Below the pieces are notes generated by a model that did not search any database, was not told the origin of the DNA, and worked only from the letters and a program-made list of their open reading frames with translations. The translations under genes and the position numbers were made by a program. From Nocardia aobensis NBRC 100429 (lineage in GTDB: Bacteria > Actinomycetota > Actinomycetes > Mycobacteriales > Mycobacteriaceae), in the NCBI RefSeq assembly GCF_000308375.1, contig NZ_BAFQ01000164.1:1-64000 (forward strand): 64,000 nucleotides of DNA, written 5' to 3'. Of the stretch, positions 8,255 through 16,948 are shown piece by piece. Positions within the stretch are counted from its first letter, which is position 1, and each line of letters opens with the position of its first letter.

Positions 8255-9301
8255 TCAGCCGGCAGCTACGACCCGGATCATGCCGTGCGCGCGCTCCGAA
8301 CCGAGCCTCGACAATTCCGCCCGCACCACGATCCAGCCCGAGTGTTCGAATCGGATGCGAAATACGAATTCCCTTGCCGGAGAATCGATCTTGTCGGCGA
8401 AGACGGCCGCGAACGCCGCCCGGTAATCCCGCTGATCATCGGGATGCACGATCGGCCGTTCGGTGCTCCAGCGTTCCAGCGGCGGTGGCGGCGGACTGGC
8501 CCACTCGTACACCAGCCCCATCGCCAATTCGACGAACCCCACACCGGCATCGGGCGACCGCGACACCGCCCGGGTGATCGCCAGATCGGTATCCGGACGT
8601 GGCGGGCTGACGTCGGTGATCTCGTGCAACAGCGCGCGGGTGACATGCGCGGTCCGGGTCGAGACGGCCAGATGCGGATCCTCGCGATGCACCCGGACGA
8701 CCAGTTGGAAGTTGCGCACGATCTCGTCGTCACCGCGAATCGCCAGTTCCCCCTGCCAGCGACCGGCCGGGTCGGTGCCCGCGACCACCGCGGTGTAGCC
8801 CATCCGCTCGTCGAAGCGCACCATCCGCCCGAACACCTCCGGCGGCGTGCGCACCACCCGCACGTGTTCGCGGGCGCGGGCGAAGGCGAGTTCCTCCAGG
8901 CCGGGGCCGTGGTGGGCGAGTTCGGTACCGGAATCCCAGTCCCATGCCGCGACCGCGCGCCGGGGCGGCGGCTGCTGTCCCGCGGCACCCACCCATACCT
9001 GCACCCCGTGCACGGCCCCGAACGAGCAGAAGACCGGCACCGCGATCGCGGTCCAGCCGCCCTCGGAGACGACGATCCGGCCGTCCGCCGACTCCACCGA
9101 GCCGGACGGAACGGCCGCCGCTGCCAACTCGACCGCGGTGGCCGCCAGCGCGGAGGCACCCGCCCCGAGGGAGCGTCCGGCGCGCGAAAGACTCGTCCAT
9201 TCCCGGACGCGAGGCCCGTCGGCGACGATCGTCGGCCCACTCGTGGGCGCGAGTGTTTCCACCAGGAGCCATGGCGAAGCCACGGATTCGGCGACGGCCA
9301 T
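8255..9301 (-). CDS. GAF/PAS-like sensory protein, partner of the adjacent cyclic-di-GMP enzyme
   Basis: A 348-residue soluble protein. The N-terminal half (about 1-150) has the Ala/Val-rich, alternating beta pattern of a GAF-like domain. The C-terminal 110 residues look PAS-like, with the typical HPDDQRDYRAAF motif followed by EFVFRIRFEHSGWIVVRAEL. No kinase, cyclase or DNA-binding domain is seen. The ATG at 9299-9301 lies 10 bp after the stop of the GAF-GGDEF-EAL gene, so the two form an operon and this protein may sense a signal for the enzyme or read its state (inference). The frame extends further upstream but overlaps the EAL gene in a second frame. Confidence 0.7.
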   Translation of the reverse strand: MAVAESVASPWLLVETLAPTSGPTIVADGPRVREWTSLSRAGRSLGAGASALAATAVELAAAAVPSGSVESADGRIVVSEGGWTAIAVPVFCSFGAVHGVQVWVGAAGQQPPPRRAVAAWDWDSGTELAHHGPGLEELAFARAREHVRVVRTPPEVFGRMVRFDERMGYTAVVAGTDPAGRWQGELAIRGDDEIVRNFQLVVRVHREDPHLAVSTRTAHVTRALLHEITDVSPPRPDTDLAITRAVSRSPDAGVGFVELAMGLVYEWASPPPPPLERWSTERPIVHPDDQRDYRAAFAAVFADKIDSPAREFVFRIRFEHSGWIVVRAELSRLGSERAHGMIRVVAAG

Positions 9302-9311
9302 ACCCCGGGAA

Positions 9312-11201
9312 TCAGATCCGATGCGCCCCACGGGAAACCCGCGGGAGTTCCAGGTCGAGCGGGATCCGCCCCTCCGCCAGATGCGGTTCGGCCTCGTCGG
9401 CGGGCATCGGCCGCGCGATGAGGAAGCCCTGCGCCCGGTAGCAGCCCAGCCCGACCAGGGTGCGTGCGGCCACCGCCGTCTCCACCCCTTCGCCGACCAC
9501 CCCGAGACCGAACGAACCGGCAAGTCCCACAATCGATTTCACGATCGCCAGATCGTCGGTGCTGGCGCCGAGCCGCTGCACGAAACCGCGGTCGATCTTC
9601 ACCGCGTCCACCGGCAGGGCCTTGAGATGCGACAGCGAACTGTAGCCGGTGCCGAAATCGTCGATCGCGATCTGCACACCCATGCGCTTGAGTCCGCGCA
9701 AGGTCACCTGCGTGCGGGTCAGATCCGAGACCACGACGTGTTCGGTGATCTCCAGACACACCGAACTGCCGTCGATCCCGTGCCGGCGCAGCACATCCTC
9801 GACACATTCCACGAAGTCCAGGCTCACCAGCTGCACCGGCGAAACATTGATCCGGATCACCACGTTCGAGGCCAGCCCGGCGCGCCGCCATTTCGCGAAT
9901 TGCGCCAGGGCCGTGCGCAATACCCAGCGACCGAGTTCGCCGGCCAGATTCGTCGCCTCGGCCACCCCGACGAACGCACCGGGCGGCAGCAGTCCGCGGG
10001 TGGGATGCTGCCAGCGCACCAACGCCTCCAGCGCCACGATGCGCCCGGTCCGCAGATCCACCTCGGGCTGATAGTGCAGCAGCAGCGAACCGTCGGAGAC
10101 CGCGCCGCGCAGATTCAGCTCGACGTCGTCCTGCAGTTCGAACTGCGCGCGCATGGCATCGGTGAACACCGCGACGCCGTTGCCGCCACCGGATTTCGCC
10201 GACAACAGCGCATGGTCGGCCCGGCGCAGCAGATCGGCGACGGTGGTCTCTCCCGGCATACCCAGCGCCACACCGACACTCGCGCCGCGACTCACCGTTT
10301 CCCCGCCGACCGACACCCGGCGGGTGATCAACTGCTGAATCCGGGTGGCCTCGAGTTCCGCCGCGACCGGATCCACGGGTTTGGCCGGAACGATGACGAA
10401 TTCGTCGCCACCCAGCCGCGCGATCATGTCGTTCGGATCGAGATGTTCCTTCAGTCGCGACGACAGGGTGCGGATGAAATTGTCACCGGCGGTATGCCCC
10501 AGGAAATCGTTGAGCGCCTTGAGCCGGTCGAGATCGAGGAAGAAGGCGGCGACCGGCCCCGAACTGCCCGGACGCAATCGCTCCTCCATATGTTCGAGCA
10601 GGGCGCGACGGTTGGCCAATCCGGTGAGGTCGTCGTGCAGGGCGATGTAGCGCAGCCGTTCCTCGGCCACCACCCGGGCCTGCAATTGCGCCAGCAGCGC
10701 CGCGATCGCCTTCAGGACGTTGATTTCCCGGGTGCTCCACTGCCGGTCTCCCTGTTTCATGAATCCGAGTAATCCGGTCGGCTCACCGCGCGACATCGGC
10801 GGAACCGTCGCTGTCGTCACGTCGGTCAGTCCGGAACGGCGAATCGTCTCCTGATAATCGGAGAATTCCGGGGTGGGGCGGGCGATCATCGGTTCGGTGG
10901 CGTGCTCGACGGCGCGGAACACCGAATCGGCCTGTTCGAAATACACCACACGCAGTGGGTCGGGGTCGGGCACGCCCTGGCGCGGCGGCCATTCGGCGAC
11001 CAGCACCGTCGCCCGCCGTTCCCGGTCGGTATGGCGGACGAAACTGAAATCGACGTCGAAGTAGTCGACAAGTTTGGCCAGCACTCGTTCGGTCGCCGCC
11101 ACCATCGTCGTGGCGTCGACACCCATCAACTCCGCGGCGACCTGGGTCACCAACGAGTCGAGCGTTCGCCGAGGCACCTTGTCTCCGATCGCGCTATCCA
11201 C
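9312..11201 (-). CDS. GAF-GGDEF-EAL bifunctional cyclic-di-GMP enzyme
   Basis: A 629-residue protein resembling mycobacterial Rv1354c-type c-di-GMP enzymes. A GAF-like domain occupies about 15-175. The GGDEF domain (about 185-350) has DDLTGLANRR at 190-199 and an intact GGDEF at 264-268, so it should make c-di-GMP. The EAL domain (about 370-615) has EAL at 392-394 and DDFGTGYSSL from 514, so phosphodiesterase activity is also likely. No transmembrane segments are present, so the signal is presumably cytoplasmic via GAF. It is first in an operon with the PAS-like gene downstream. Confidence 0.93.
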   Translation of the reverse strand: MDSAIGDKVPRRTLDSLVTQVAAELMGVDATTMVAATERVLAKLVDYFDVDFSFVRHTDRERRATVLVAEWPPRQGVPDPDPLRVVYFEQADSVFRAVEHATEPMIARPTPEFSDYQETIRRSGLTDVTTATVPPMSRGEPTGLLGFMKQGDRQWSTREINVLKAIAALLAQLQARVVAEERLRYIALHDDLTGLANRRALLEHMEERLRPGSSGPVAAFFLDLDRLKALNDFLGHTAGDNFIRTLSSRLKEHLDPNDMIARLGGDEFVIVPAKPVDPVAAELEATRIQQLITRRVSVGGETVSRGASVGVALGMPGETTVADLLRRADHALLSAKSGGGNGVAVFTDAMRAQFELQDDVELNLRGAVSDGSLLLHYQPEVDLRTGRIVALEALVRWQHPTRGLLPPGAFVGVAEATNLAGELGRWVLRTALAQFAKWRRAGLASNVVIRINVSPVQLVSLDFVECVEDVLRRHGIDGSSVCLEITEHVVVSDLTRTQVTLRGLKRMGVQIAIDDFGTGYSSLSHLKALPVDAVKIDRGFVQRLGASTDDLAIVKSIVGLAGSFGLGVVGEGVETAVAARTLVGLGCYRAQGFLIARPMPADEAEPHLAEGRIPLDLELPRVSRGAHRI

Positions 11202-11680
11202 GGCATGTCAAGGGAAGGACGTCCACGCCCCGAGCATCGATGAATCCGCCCTGAACCGACGTTAGTGTATCGACGTATTGCGATGAAATCGCGGCGAGTT
11301 CGCGGAGAGGTGCGGCGGAGAATTCGCCGAGGGCCGGCACGAGGGCCGTACGGCGGGGTCGCACAGGGTGGTCAGCAGCCATATCGTCGCAGCGCCTCCG
11401 GTGCGACATCCAGCCCAGTCATATGGTTCCTACTCTGTTGCTGCGCGGCGCGGCGCGATCTTTCGGCCACCTCCGCTCGGCACGCGGTACCGCCGGTGTC
11501 GGGTATGGCCACCTAGGGAAGTATCCGTCATCCCTCCGAAATTGACCAGACGTCCGGCAAATCTTCCGAAACCCGAGCGTGGCGCGCGGTATCGATCGAG
11601 GTCATCCAGTCGGTGTCCTGCACCACACAGAACAAAAAGACCGCCCGGTTCACATTTGGTTACCCATTGGCAACCGAATA
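11202..11680. other. Intergenic region, about 480 bp, no supported gene
   Basis: It lies between the start of the cyclic-di-GMP enzyme gene and the stop of a GyrI-like gene, both on the minus strand. Short ORFs on both strands are Arg-rich and have no recognisable motif or convincing ribosome site, so none is called. The part next to 11201 should hold the promoter of the c-di-GMP operon. No clear palindrome, riboswitch or terminator was recognised. Confidence 0.5.
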
Positions 11681-12112
11681 TCACACCAGAATCGAGATGA
11701 ACAACTCCAACCGGTCGGGACCACGCCACACCTCGATCTCCTCGCGGTACGCGCGGGTGATCTCGGCCGACGCGGTGGCGTCGTCGACCTGAGCCCAGAC
11801 GTCCTCCACCGGATCGTGATAATCACCGTTGGGTTCGAATCGGGCATATACGCCCTTCGGGACGCGAATCATCACATCGCCGACCGGCACCTCTTTGGGT
11901 GCGTGATATTCGTAGCTGACCAGCACGTTGTAATTTCCGGCCGGATCCGGCACGTAAACGGTGTACAGCGGGCCGCCGATCTCGCGATCACGCAGCCGGT
12001 CCCGCAGGAATTCGATCAGCTCACTGTTGCTGACCTTGAAACTCGGCCGGACCCGCGGCACCACCAGGCCGCCGTAGATGGCCGTGTCGCGGACCACGAT
12101 CGAATACGTCAT
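11681..12112 (-). CDS. GyrI-like/effector-binding domain protein (second of a tandem pair)
   Basis: A 143-residue protein that looks like a stand-alone GyrI-like (AraC effector-binding) domain. It has two repeats of the SHS2-type pattern, a GGPLYTVYVPDP loop, and RVPKGVYARFEPNGDYHDPV near the C-terminus. It is clearly homologous to the protein encoded immediately upstream (shared GGPL, PDP, PxGxYARF and Vxx(V/L)W patterns). Its ATG overlaps the stop of that gene by 4 bp (ATGA), implying translational coupling and possibly a heterodimer. No DNA-binding domain is present. Such proteins bind small aromatic or amphipathic ligands; the ligand is unknown. Confidence 0.7.
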   Translation of the reverse strand: MTYSIVVRDTAIYGGLVVPRVRPSFKVSNSELIEFLRDRLRDREIGGPLYTVYVPDPAGNYNVLVSYEYHAPKEVPVGDVMIRVPKGVYARFEPNGDYHDPVEDVWAQVDDATASAEITRAYREEIEVWRGPDRLELFISILV

Positions 12113-12552
12113 CGGGGGTCTACCGCCAGGTACAGATCGATCTTGTACGCGTGCGGATAGCATTCGAAATCCCCGGTGAAGGTGCGTTTGATCTGGTTGT
12201 GTTCCTCGGCATAGGCGATCTGGGTCCACAGGTCGGTCATGATCTGCGGAAAATTGCCGACCGCGGAGAAACGCGCATAGGCGCCGGCGGGCAGACGGGA
12301 CACGATATGCCCGCGGGTCACCCGATCGAACGAGGTGCATTCGTAGCCGACGATCTGCGTGTTGAAGGTGCCCGGATCGGGTGCGTAATCGGTGTACGAG
12401 GAGGCCAGCGGGCCGCCCAATTCCTGATGCAGCACCGCGGCCCAGGCCGCCTCGAGATCACGGTCGCACAGTTCTCCGAGCGCACGTTTCGGACTGCGCA
12501 CCGGTAGCCCGGCGACCCACGTCTCGTCCCGCTCGACGATTTCGAACTGCAT
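12109..12552 (-). CDS. GyrI-like/effector-binding domain protein (first of a tandem pair)
   Basis: A 147-residue paralogue of the next gene, with the same GyrI-like layout: ELGGPLASSYTDYAPDP, SRLPAGAYARFSAVGNFPQI, and a C-terminal EC-x-P-x-AYKIDLYLAV strand typical of GyrI/Rob effector domains. The start MQFEIVERDETW at 12550-12552 is chosen because upstream codons are Arg/Ser-rich noise. The two genes share an ATGA overlap. It is divergent from udgB with a 380-bp gap. Small-molecule binding or gyrase-inhibitor-like activity is possible but not shown. Confidence 0.7.
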   Translation of the reverse strand: MQFEIVERDETWVAGLPVRSPKRALGELCDRDLEAAWAAVLHQELGGPLASSYTDYAPDPGTFNTQIVGYECTSFDRVTRGHIVSRLPAGAYARFSAVGNFPQIMTDLWTQIAYAEEHNQIKRTFTGDFECYPHAYKIDLYLAVDPR

Positions 12553-12931
12553 GCAAGAACTCTCTCGATGTGATCGCGTCGGGCCGCGCAACCGGTGCTG
12601 CGGCGGACCGTCCGGCCGGAAACGCCATGCTATCAACATCGAAAGCTACGGACCTGCACGTCTGCTGCCGGGACAGCTGATCATCCGACCGGTCCGGTTC
12701 CAGCGACCTGTCGGCTTTTCGACCGACAGCCGCCCCCATCCCGAAAATCGGCGACTCTCGTCGCCGCCGCGAACACCTCGCGCCGGATCGAACGAATCGC
12801 CCACAAGGCACGAATCAGCATGTACCGGACGCCATGCCGAGTCTTGCAAACAGACAGCTATCGACAGCGGTAGGTGTGACACAACCGCAGAACGGGCAGA
12901 CTCGCAAGGGCACCGACCGAACGGAGGACCG
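12553..12931. other. Divergent intergenic region between the GyrI-like pair and udgB
   Basis: About 380 bp without a convincing gene. The plus-strand frame of udgB stays open through it, but the translation is Arg/Ser/Pro-rich and has no family similarity. Promoters for both directions must lie here. The only element clearly assigned is the GGAGG ribosome site at about 12923-12927 for udgB. Confidence 0.5.
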
Positions 12932-13726
12932 ATGGTGCGTCGCACCGCCCGCAGCGAAACGCCGAACACCGCCGCGACCGCGTCGGCCGACTATCCTGAC
13001 CTGGACGCCATGGACACCGCGCTCACCGACTGCCGCGCCTGCCCCCGACTGGTCGCCTGGCGCGAACAGGTCGCCCGCGAGAAGCGCGCCGCCTTCCGCA
13101 ACGAAACCTACTGGGGCCGCCCGGTGACCGGTTTCGGGCCCACCGACGCCGCCATGCTGCTGGTCGGCCTCGCCCCGGCCGCCCACGGCGGAAACCGCAC
13201 CGGCCGGATGTTCACCGGCGACCGCAGTGGCGACGTACTCTTCGCCTCGCTCTACACCATCGGCGCCGCCACCCAGCCCACCGCCACCCGCCGCGACGAC
13301 GGCCTCCGGCTGATCGGCACCCGCGTCACCTCCCCCGTGCACTGCGCGCCCCCGGACAACAAACCCACCATCGACGAACGCGACCGCTGCCGGCACTGGC
13401 TGATCAACGAACTCGAATTGCTTTCCCCCACAATTCGTTCCGTCGTCGTCCTCGGCGCCTGGGGCTGGCAGGCACTCATGCCGGCCCTCACCGCGGCCGG
13501 CTGGCAGGTCCCCCGCCCCCGCCCCAAATTCGGCCACGGCGTCCACTACTCGATCGAACCCGCCCGCACCGGCCGCCATCGCCTCGAACTGTTCGGCAGC
13601 TACCACGTCAGCCAGCAGAACACCTTCACCGGCCGCCTCACCCCCGCCATGCTCGACACCGTCCTCGCCGAAGCCGCCACCGCCGCCGGCCTCCACCTCA
13701 CCCCACCCACCCCCGAACCCAGCTGA
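12932..13726 (+). CDS. Type-5 uracil-DNA glycosylase (UdgB-like, iron-sulfur)
   Basis: Removes uracil and some other deaminated bases from DNA as the first step of base-excision repair. The 264-residue protein has the family-5 active-site motif GLAPAAHGGNRTGRMFTGDR (about 71-90), the N-terminal C-x2-C pair in DCRACPRL, a further cysteine in VHCAPPDNK for the [4Fe-4S] cluster, and the second motif SYHVSQQNTFTGRLT (about 225-240). The start follows a GGAGG four bases upstream. The gene stands alone and precedes the tRNA-Ala gene on the same strand. Confidence 0.92.
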   Translation: MVRRTARSETPNTAATASADYPDLDAMDTALTDCRACPRLVAWREQVAREKRAAFRNETYWGRPVTGFGPTDAAMLLVGLAPAAHGGNRTGRMFTGDRSGDVLFASLYTIGAATQPTATRRDDGLRLIGTRVTSPVHCAPPDNKPTIDERDRCRHWLINELELLSPTIRSVVVLGAWGWQALMPALTAAGWQVPRPRPKFGHGVHYSIEPARTGRHRLELFGSYHVSQQNTFTGRLTPAMLDTVLAEAATAAGLHLTPPTPEPS

Positions 13727-13815
13727 CCCCGCATTTCCCCACCTCGACCAGCCGATTCGGAATCTCCCGCCCCCACCTGCTAAAGTTCTCCTCCGTTGGC
13801 CCGGAAACGAGCCAC

Positions 13816-13888
13816 GGGGCTATAGCGCAGTTGGTAGCGCGTCTCGTTCGCATCGAGAAGGTCAGGGGTTCGATTCCCCTTAGCTCCA
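13816..13888 (+). tRNA. tRNA-Ala (anticodon CGC)
   Basis: A 73-nt cloverleaf. The acceptor stem GGGGCTA/TAGCTCC has one G-U pair. The D-arm is GCGCAGTTGGTAGCGC. The anticodon stem TCTCG/CGAGA encloses loop TTCGCAT, giving anticodon CGC, which reads the Ala codon GCG. The T-arm is AGGGGTTCGATTCCCCT, and the discriminator is A. The CCA end is not encoded. A strong hairpin follows 6 bp downstream. Confidence 0.96.
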
Positions 13889-13894
13889 CCCACC

Positions 13895-13929
13895 GAAGCA
13901 GCCGTAGGTCATCGACCTGCGGCTGCTTC
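13895..13929 (+). terminator. Hairpin terminator after tRNA-Ala
   Basis: A 16-bp stem (GAAGCAGCCGTAGGTC with GACCTGCGGCTGCTTC, one G-U pair) around a 3-nt loop, immediately after the tRNA. No long T tract follows, as is common in high-GC actinobacteria. Confidence 0.85.
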
Positions 13930-14059
13930 GCTGTGTGGCATTGCGCGAACACGTTGCGTGGTTGACTTGCCCGATACGTATCCGGCCGTACCCGGTTAAG
14001 GCTCGGCTAGTGCTCCGACCTGGGTATTCCGACCTTGATGGTGTGGCTAGTCTGGAGAG

Positions 14060-15859
14060 ATGCGAGGAGTCGGAACCCCGGGTGGTTCCCGTACTCGGGC
14101 GCGGGCGGCATCAGTGGTAGCAACAGCGAGCCTCATGTCCAGGACTACTGGGGCTTTCTTTTTCGTCGGCGGACTGCTCGCTGCCGTGGTGACCGCACTG
14201 ACAGGCGACGGGCCGGGTAGTCGCGCGGTCGTGTTCGGGGCAGCGCTGGTCGCGGTGTTCACCGGCATCCTGGTGTATCTGGTGGGTGAGCGGATGCCGG
14301 TGCGCGCGCACCCGATCTTGGTATCGCTCGGGACCGTGCTGATCACCATCGCTATTCATTGGCTCCCCGGCGACACCGCCGCGGTCACGCTGTCGTCGAT
14401 ATATGTGTTCGTTGCGTGCGATGCCGCGTTCTTTTTCAGCACGTCCGTCACCGGCCTGGAGGTCGGGTTCGCCGTGGTGTGCTGCATGGCGGTGTTGGGC
14501 ACTCGCGCGCACCTGCCATGGTGGACCGGGGTGATCGCGGCCGGGGTGACCGTGATGGTCGGTGTGGTGGTCACGATCGTGGCCCGCAGAGCCGCAGAAG
14601 CCGATATCGATGTGTTCACCGGCCTGCTCAATCGGCGCGGTTTCGATCGGTTGCTGAACGCCGAGATCGCCAAGGCCGGGCGGCTCGGCCAACGCCCCGC
14701 GCTGGTGTTGGCCGACCTGGACCGCTTCCAGACGGACGACAACGGCCACCTCGACCAGCCCACCGGCGATGCGGTGCTGCAGCACGTCGCCGACACCTGG
14801 AGTGAGCTGTTGACTCCGGACCAGACGCTGGCCCGGCTCGGTGGCGACCTGTTCGCGGTGCTGCTGCCGGACACGACCGAACGGGCCGCGGTCGGGCTCA
14901 CCGACCGCATGCGCGCGGCGACAACTACCGGCTGCTCCGCCGGCGTCACGTCATGGCAGCCGCGTGAACCGGCGTCGATGCTGGTCAGCCGGGCCGATGT
15001 GGGCCGGTATCGGGCCAAGCAGGCAGGTCCCAATCAGACCAGGCTGGAATCCGGGCAGCGCGTTGCCCTGGCTGAGGAACTGCGCCGGGCCATCGCGGAA
15101 GACAACAACCTGGAAGTCCGGTACCAGCCGATCGTCAGCCTGCCGCTCGGCGACAAGGTGGTCGGTGTGGAGGCGTTGCTGCGCTGGTCTTCGGCCACCG
15201 AGCCTGGCCTCAGCACGATCGAGGTGATCCGCGCCGCGGAGGAGTGCAACTTGATTGCCGACCTGGACCAGGCCGTGCTACGCCGGGCCTGTGTGGACGC
15301 AGTCACGCTGCGGGGAACTGTCGCAGATCTCGACCTCACGCTGAACGTCAATGTCAGCGGTCTGGAGCTGGCCGACAGCGATTACGGCAATCGGGTACGG
15401 AGTACTCTGCGCAGCACCGGATGGCACGCTGGGCAGCTGGTGCTCGAGGTCACCGAGACGCAGTTGGAGGCCGAGTCACCGAACGCGATCGACAACCTGA
15501 GCGCCTTGCGGAACGCCGGGGTACGCATCGCTATCGACGACTTCGGCACCGGTTACTCGTCGTTGAGCAGGCTGGCGGCCATTCCAGCGGACATCCTCAA
15601 GGTGGACCGGTCCTTCGTCGCGGCGATCACCGCGGACTCCCCCGCGCCACCGCTGCTCGGGGTGATCAAGGCGCTCAGCACCGCGCTCGACATGGAGGTC
15701 ATCGCCGAAGGGGTCGAGACCGCGCACCAAGCGGCAGTGCTCACCGACCTCGGCTTCTCGCTGGTGCAGGGCTACCACTACAGCGGCCCCCAAACCGTGC
15801 AGGCGATCCTCGACGAACTCACCACGCAGCGCGGCACAGCCGCGCACAACGAGCAGTGA
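14060..15859 (+). CDS. Membrane GGDEF-EAL protein with degenerate GGDEF motif
   Basis: A 599-residue protein. About five hydrophobic segments span residues 28-176 and form a MASE-like membrane sensor. The GGDEF domain (about 180-335) keeps FTGLLNRRGFDRLL, but the signature reads GGDLF at 261-265, losing the catalytic acidic residue, so cyclase activity is doubtful. The EAL domain (about 345-590) has EAL at 371-373 and DDFGTGYSS from 493, so it may be an active c-di-GMP phosphodiesterase, with GGDEF perhaps binding GTP as a regulator. An internal ATG at 14135 is an alternative start; neither has a strong ribosome site. The gene sits directly downstream of tRNA-Ala. Confidence 0.88.
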   Translation: MRGVGTPGGSRTRARAASVVATASLMSRTTGAFFFVGGLLAAVVTALTGDGPGSRAVVFGAALVAVFTGILVYLVGERMPVRAHPILVSLGTVLITIAIHWLPGDTAAVTLSSIYVFVACDAAFFFSTSVTGLEVGFAVVCCMAVLGTRAHLPWWTGVIAAGVTVMVGVVVTIVARRAAEADIDVFTGLLNRRGFDRLLNAEIAKAGRLGQRPALVLADLDRFQTDDNGHLDQPTGDAVLQHVADTWSELLTPDQTLARLGGDLFAVLLPDTTERAAVGLTDRMRAATTTGCSAGVTSWQPREPASMLVSRADVGRYRAKQAGPNQTRLESGQRVALAEELRRAIAEDNNLEVRYQPIVSLPLGDKVVGVEALLRWSSATEPGLSTIEVIRAAEECNLIADLDQAVLRRACVDAVTLRGTVADLDLTLNVNVSGLELADSDYGNRVRSTLRSTGWHAGQLVLEVTETQLEAESPNAIDNLSALRNAGVRIAIDDFGTGYSSLSRLAAIPADILKVDRSFVAAITADSPAPPLLGVIKALSTALDMEVIAEGVETAHQAAVLTDLGFSLVQGYHYSGPQTVQAILDELTTQRGTAAHNEQ

Positions 15860-16118
15860 TCACCGGCACCTGCGCCGACCGGGTTTCCGTTGCGCACACG
15901 GCTCCGCTGTGTTGGCCCCTCGCGCGGTCCTTACTGTGTCCCAGCAGTCGTTCGCTTGCCGACCGGCACGATCCGGATCACCGGGCCTTCGACCGTCAGC
16001 GGGTTCGGGTTGTGGCACGTTAGCTCCACTTTGATCGCAGGTCAGGGCGGGTTTCCTCCGCCCGAACATCACCCCGTTGGTTGAATCTTCCGACAAAGTC
16101 CCAACCAAGCGTGGGACG

Positions 16119-16904
16119 TCAGCTCCGCCACCAGGGTTCGCGGATATCGTCGCTCACATCCGGCGCGCAGTTGACGCCGTTGACGACCTGTTTACCGGTG
16201 ATATCCCACGCTGTGATCCCGTCGCCGGAGCGGCCCAGTTCGGCGACGCGGGCGCGGTGGGTACCCGCGCCGGAGTTGACATCGCAGGTCTGCACCGTGC
16301 TCCAGGCCCGTCCATCGAGAGCGGCCACTATCCCGAGCACGGGCAGGATCAGCAAACTCAACAAGAGGGTGCCTGCCCGCGCGAGATCGGCGGCGCGCTG
16401 CAGCGCGGTCTCCGGCCGGTTGCCGCTGCGCTTGCCGGTGGCCGGGATACGCCGCCCCGTCCGATATTCCGTGACGACTGCCAGTCGCAACGCGTAACCG
16501 GCCAGCCCCGCGATCAAACCCCACATGAGGCTGTTGAACGCACCGACGATCACACCCAGACCGATCGGAACGATTGCCGCTTCGGCGGCCGTGACCGGCA
16601 GCGGCATCGCTGTGTGCCGGGCCGCTCCTCCGCGTGCGGCCGAGTAGGCGTAGGTCAGCCGGGAAGCCACGATTGCCAGGACGGTCGCGAGCAGCGGCTC
16701 TGCCAGGAAAACACCGATGACGATATCCAGCCAGTTCGCCGGGCCCATCGCGCTCAGTGCGTCCCGAGCGGCGTAGCCGCCACCGAAGGTCCAGCTCAAC
16801 TCGAGCACCGGCACCGTCGCCAACACCACGATCACGACCACACGAGCAGACGAAATTCGAGGCCGCTCGCTGCGTTCTGTCGCCGTGTCGGTCACCGAAC
16901 GCAC
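16119..16904 (-). CDS. Membrane protein of unknown function
   Basis: A 261-residue protein. Hydrophobic segments at about 20-40, 58-82, 105-145 and 178-195 suggest four to five transmembrane helices, followed by a soluble tail of about 65 residues with two cysteines (TCDVNSG, NCAPD) that would face outside. The tail could fold as a small disulfide-stabilised domain. The N-terminus is short and charged. No family was recognised. It stands alone, convergent with the GGDEF-EAL gene (260-bp gap) and upstream of a TetR gene on the same strand. Confidence 0.65.
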   Translation of the reverse strand: MRSVTDTATERSERPRISSARVVVIVVLATVPVLELSWTFGGGYAARDALSAMGPANWLDIVIGVFLAEPLLATVLAIVASRLTYAYSAARGGAARHTAMPLPVTAAEAAIVPIGLGVIVGAFNSLMWGLIAGLAGYALRLAVVTEYRTGRRIPATGKRSGNRPETALQRAADLARAGTLLLSLLILPVLGIVAALDGRAWSTVQTCDVNSGAGTHRARVAELGRSGDGITAWDITGKQVVNGVNCAPDVSDDIREPWWRS

Positions 16905-16948
16905 GATATCGGCCCGAGTCCGCTACGCGTCGTTACCGGATACGCGAG

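Noticed and set aside
8278..9891. Long minus-strand frame in another register over the PAS-like gene and the 3' part of the EAL gene
   Set aside because: Arg/Pro-rich shadow translation; the real frames have clear PAS and EAL motifs.
11194..11729. Small ORFs between the GGDEF-EAL gene and the GyrI-like pair
   Set aside because: Low-complexity translations, no start signals, partly overlapping real genes.
16005..16030. tRNA-like fragment resembling the tRNA-Ala 3' end
   Set aside because: Only the T-arm start and acceptor end resemble a tRNA; no cloverleaf can be drawn, so it is not called a tRNA. It is reported as a possible attachment remnant.
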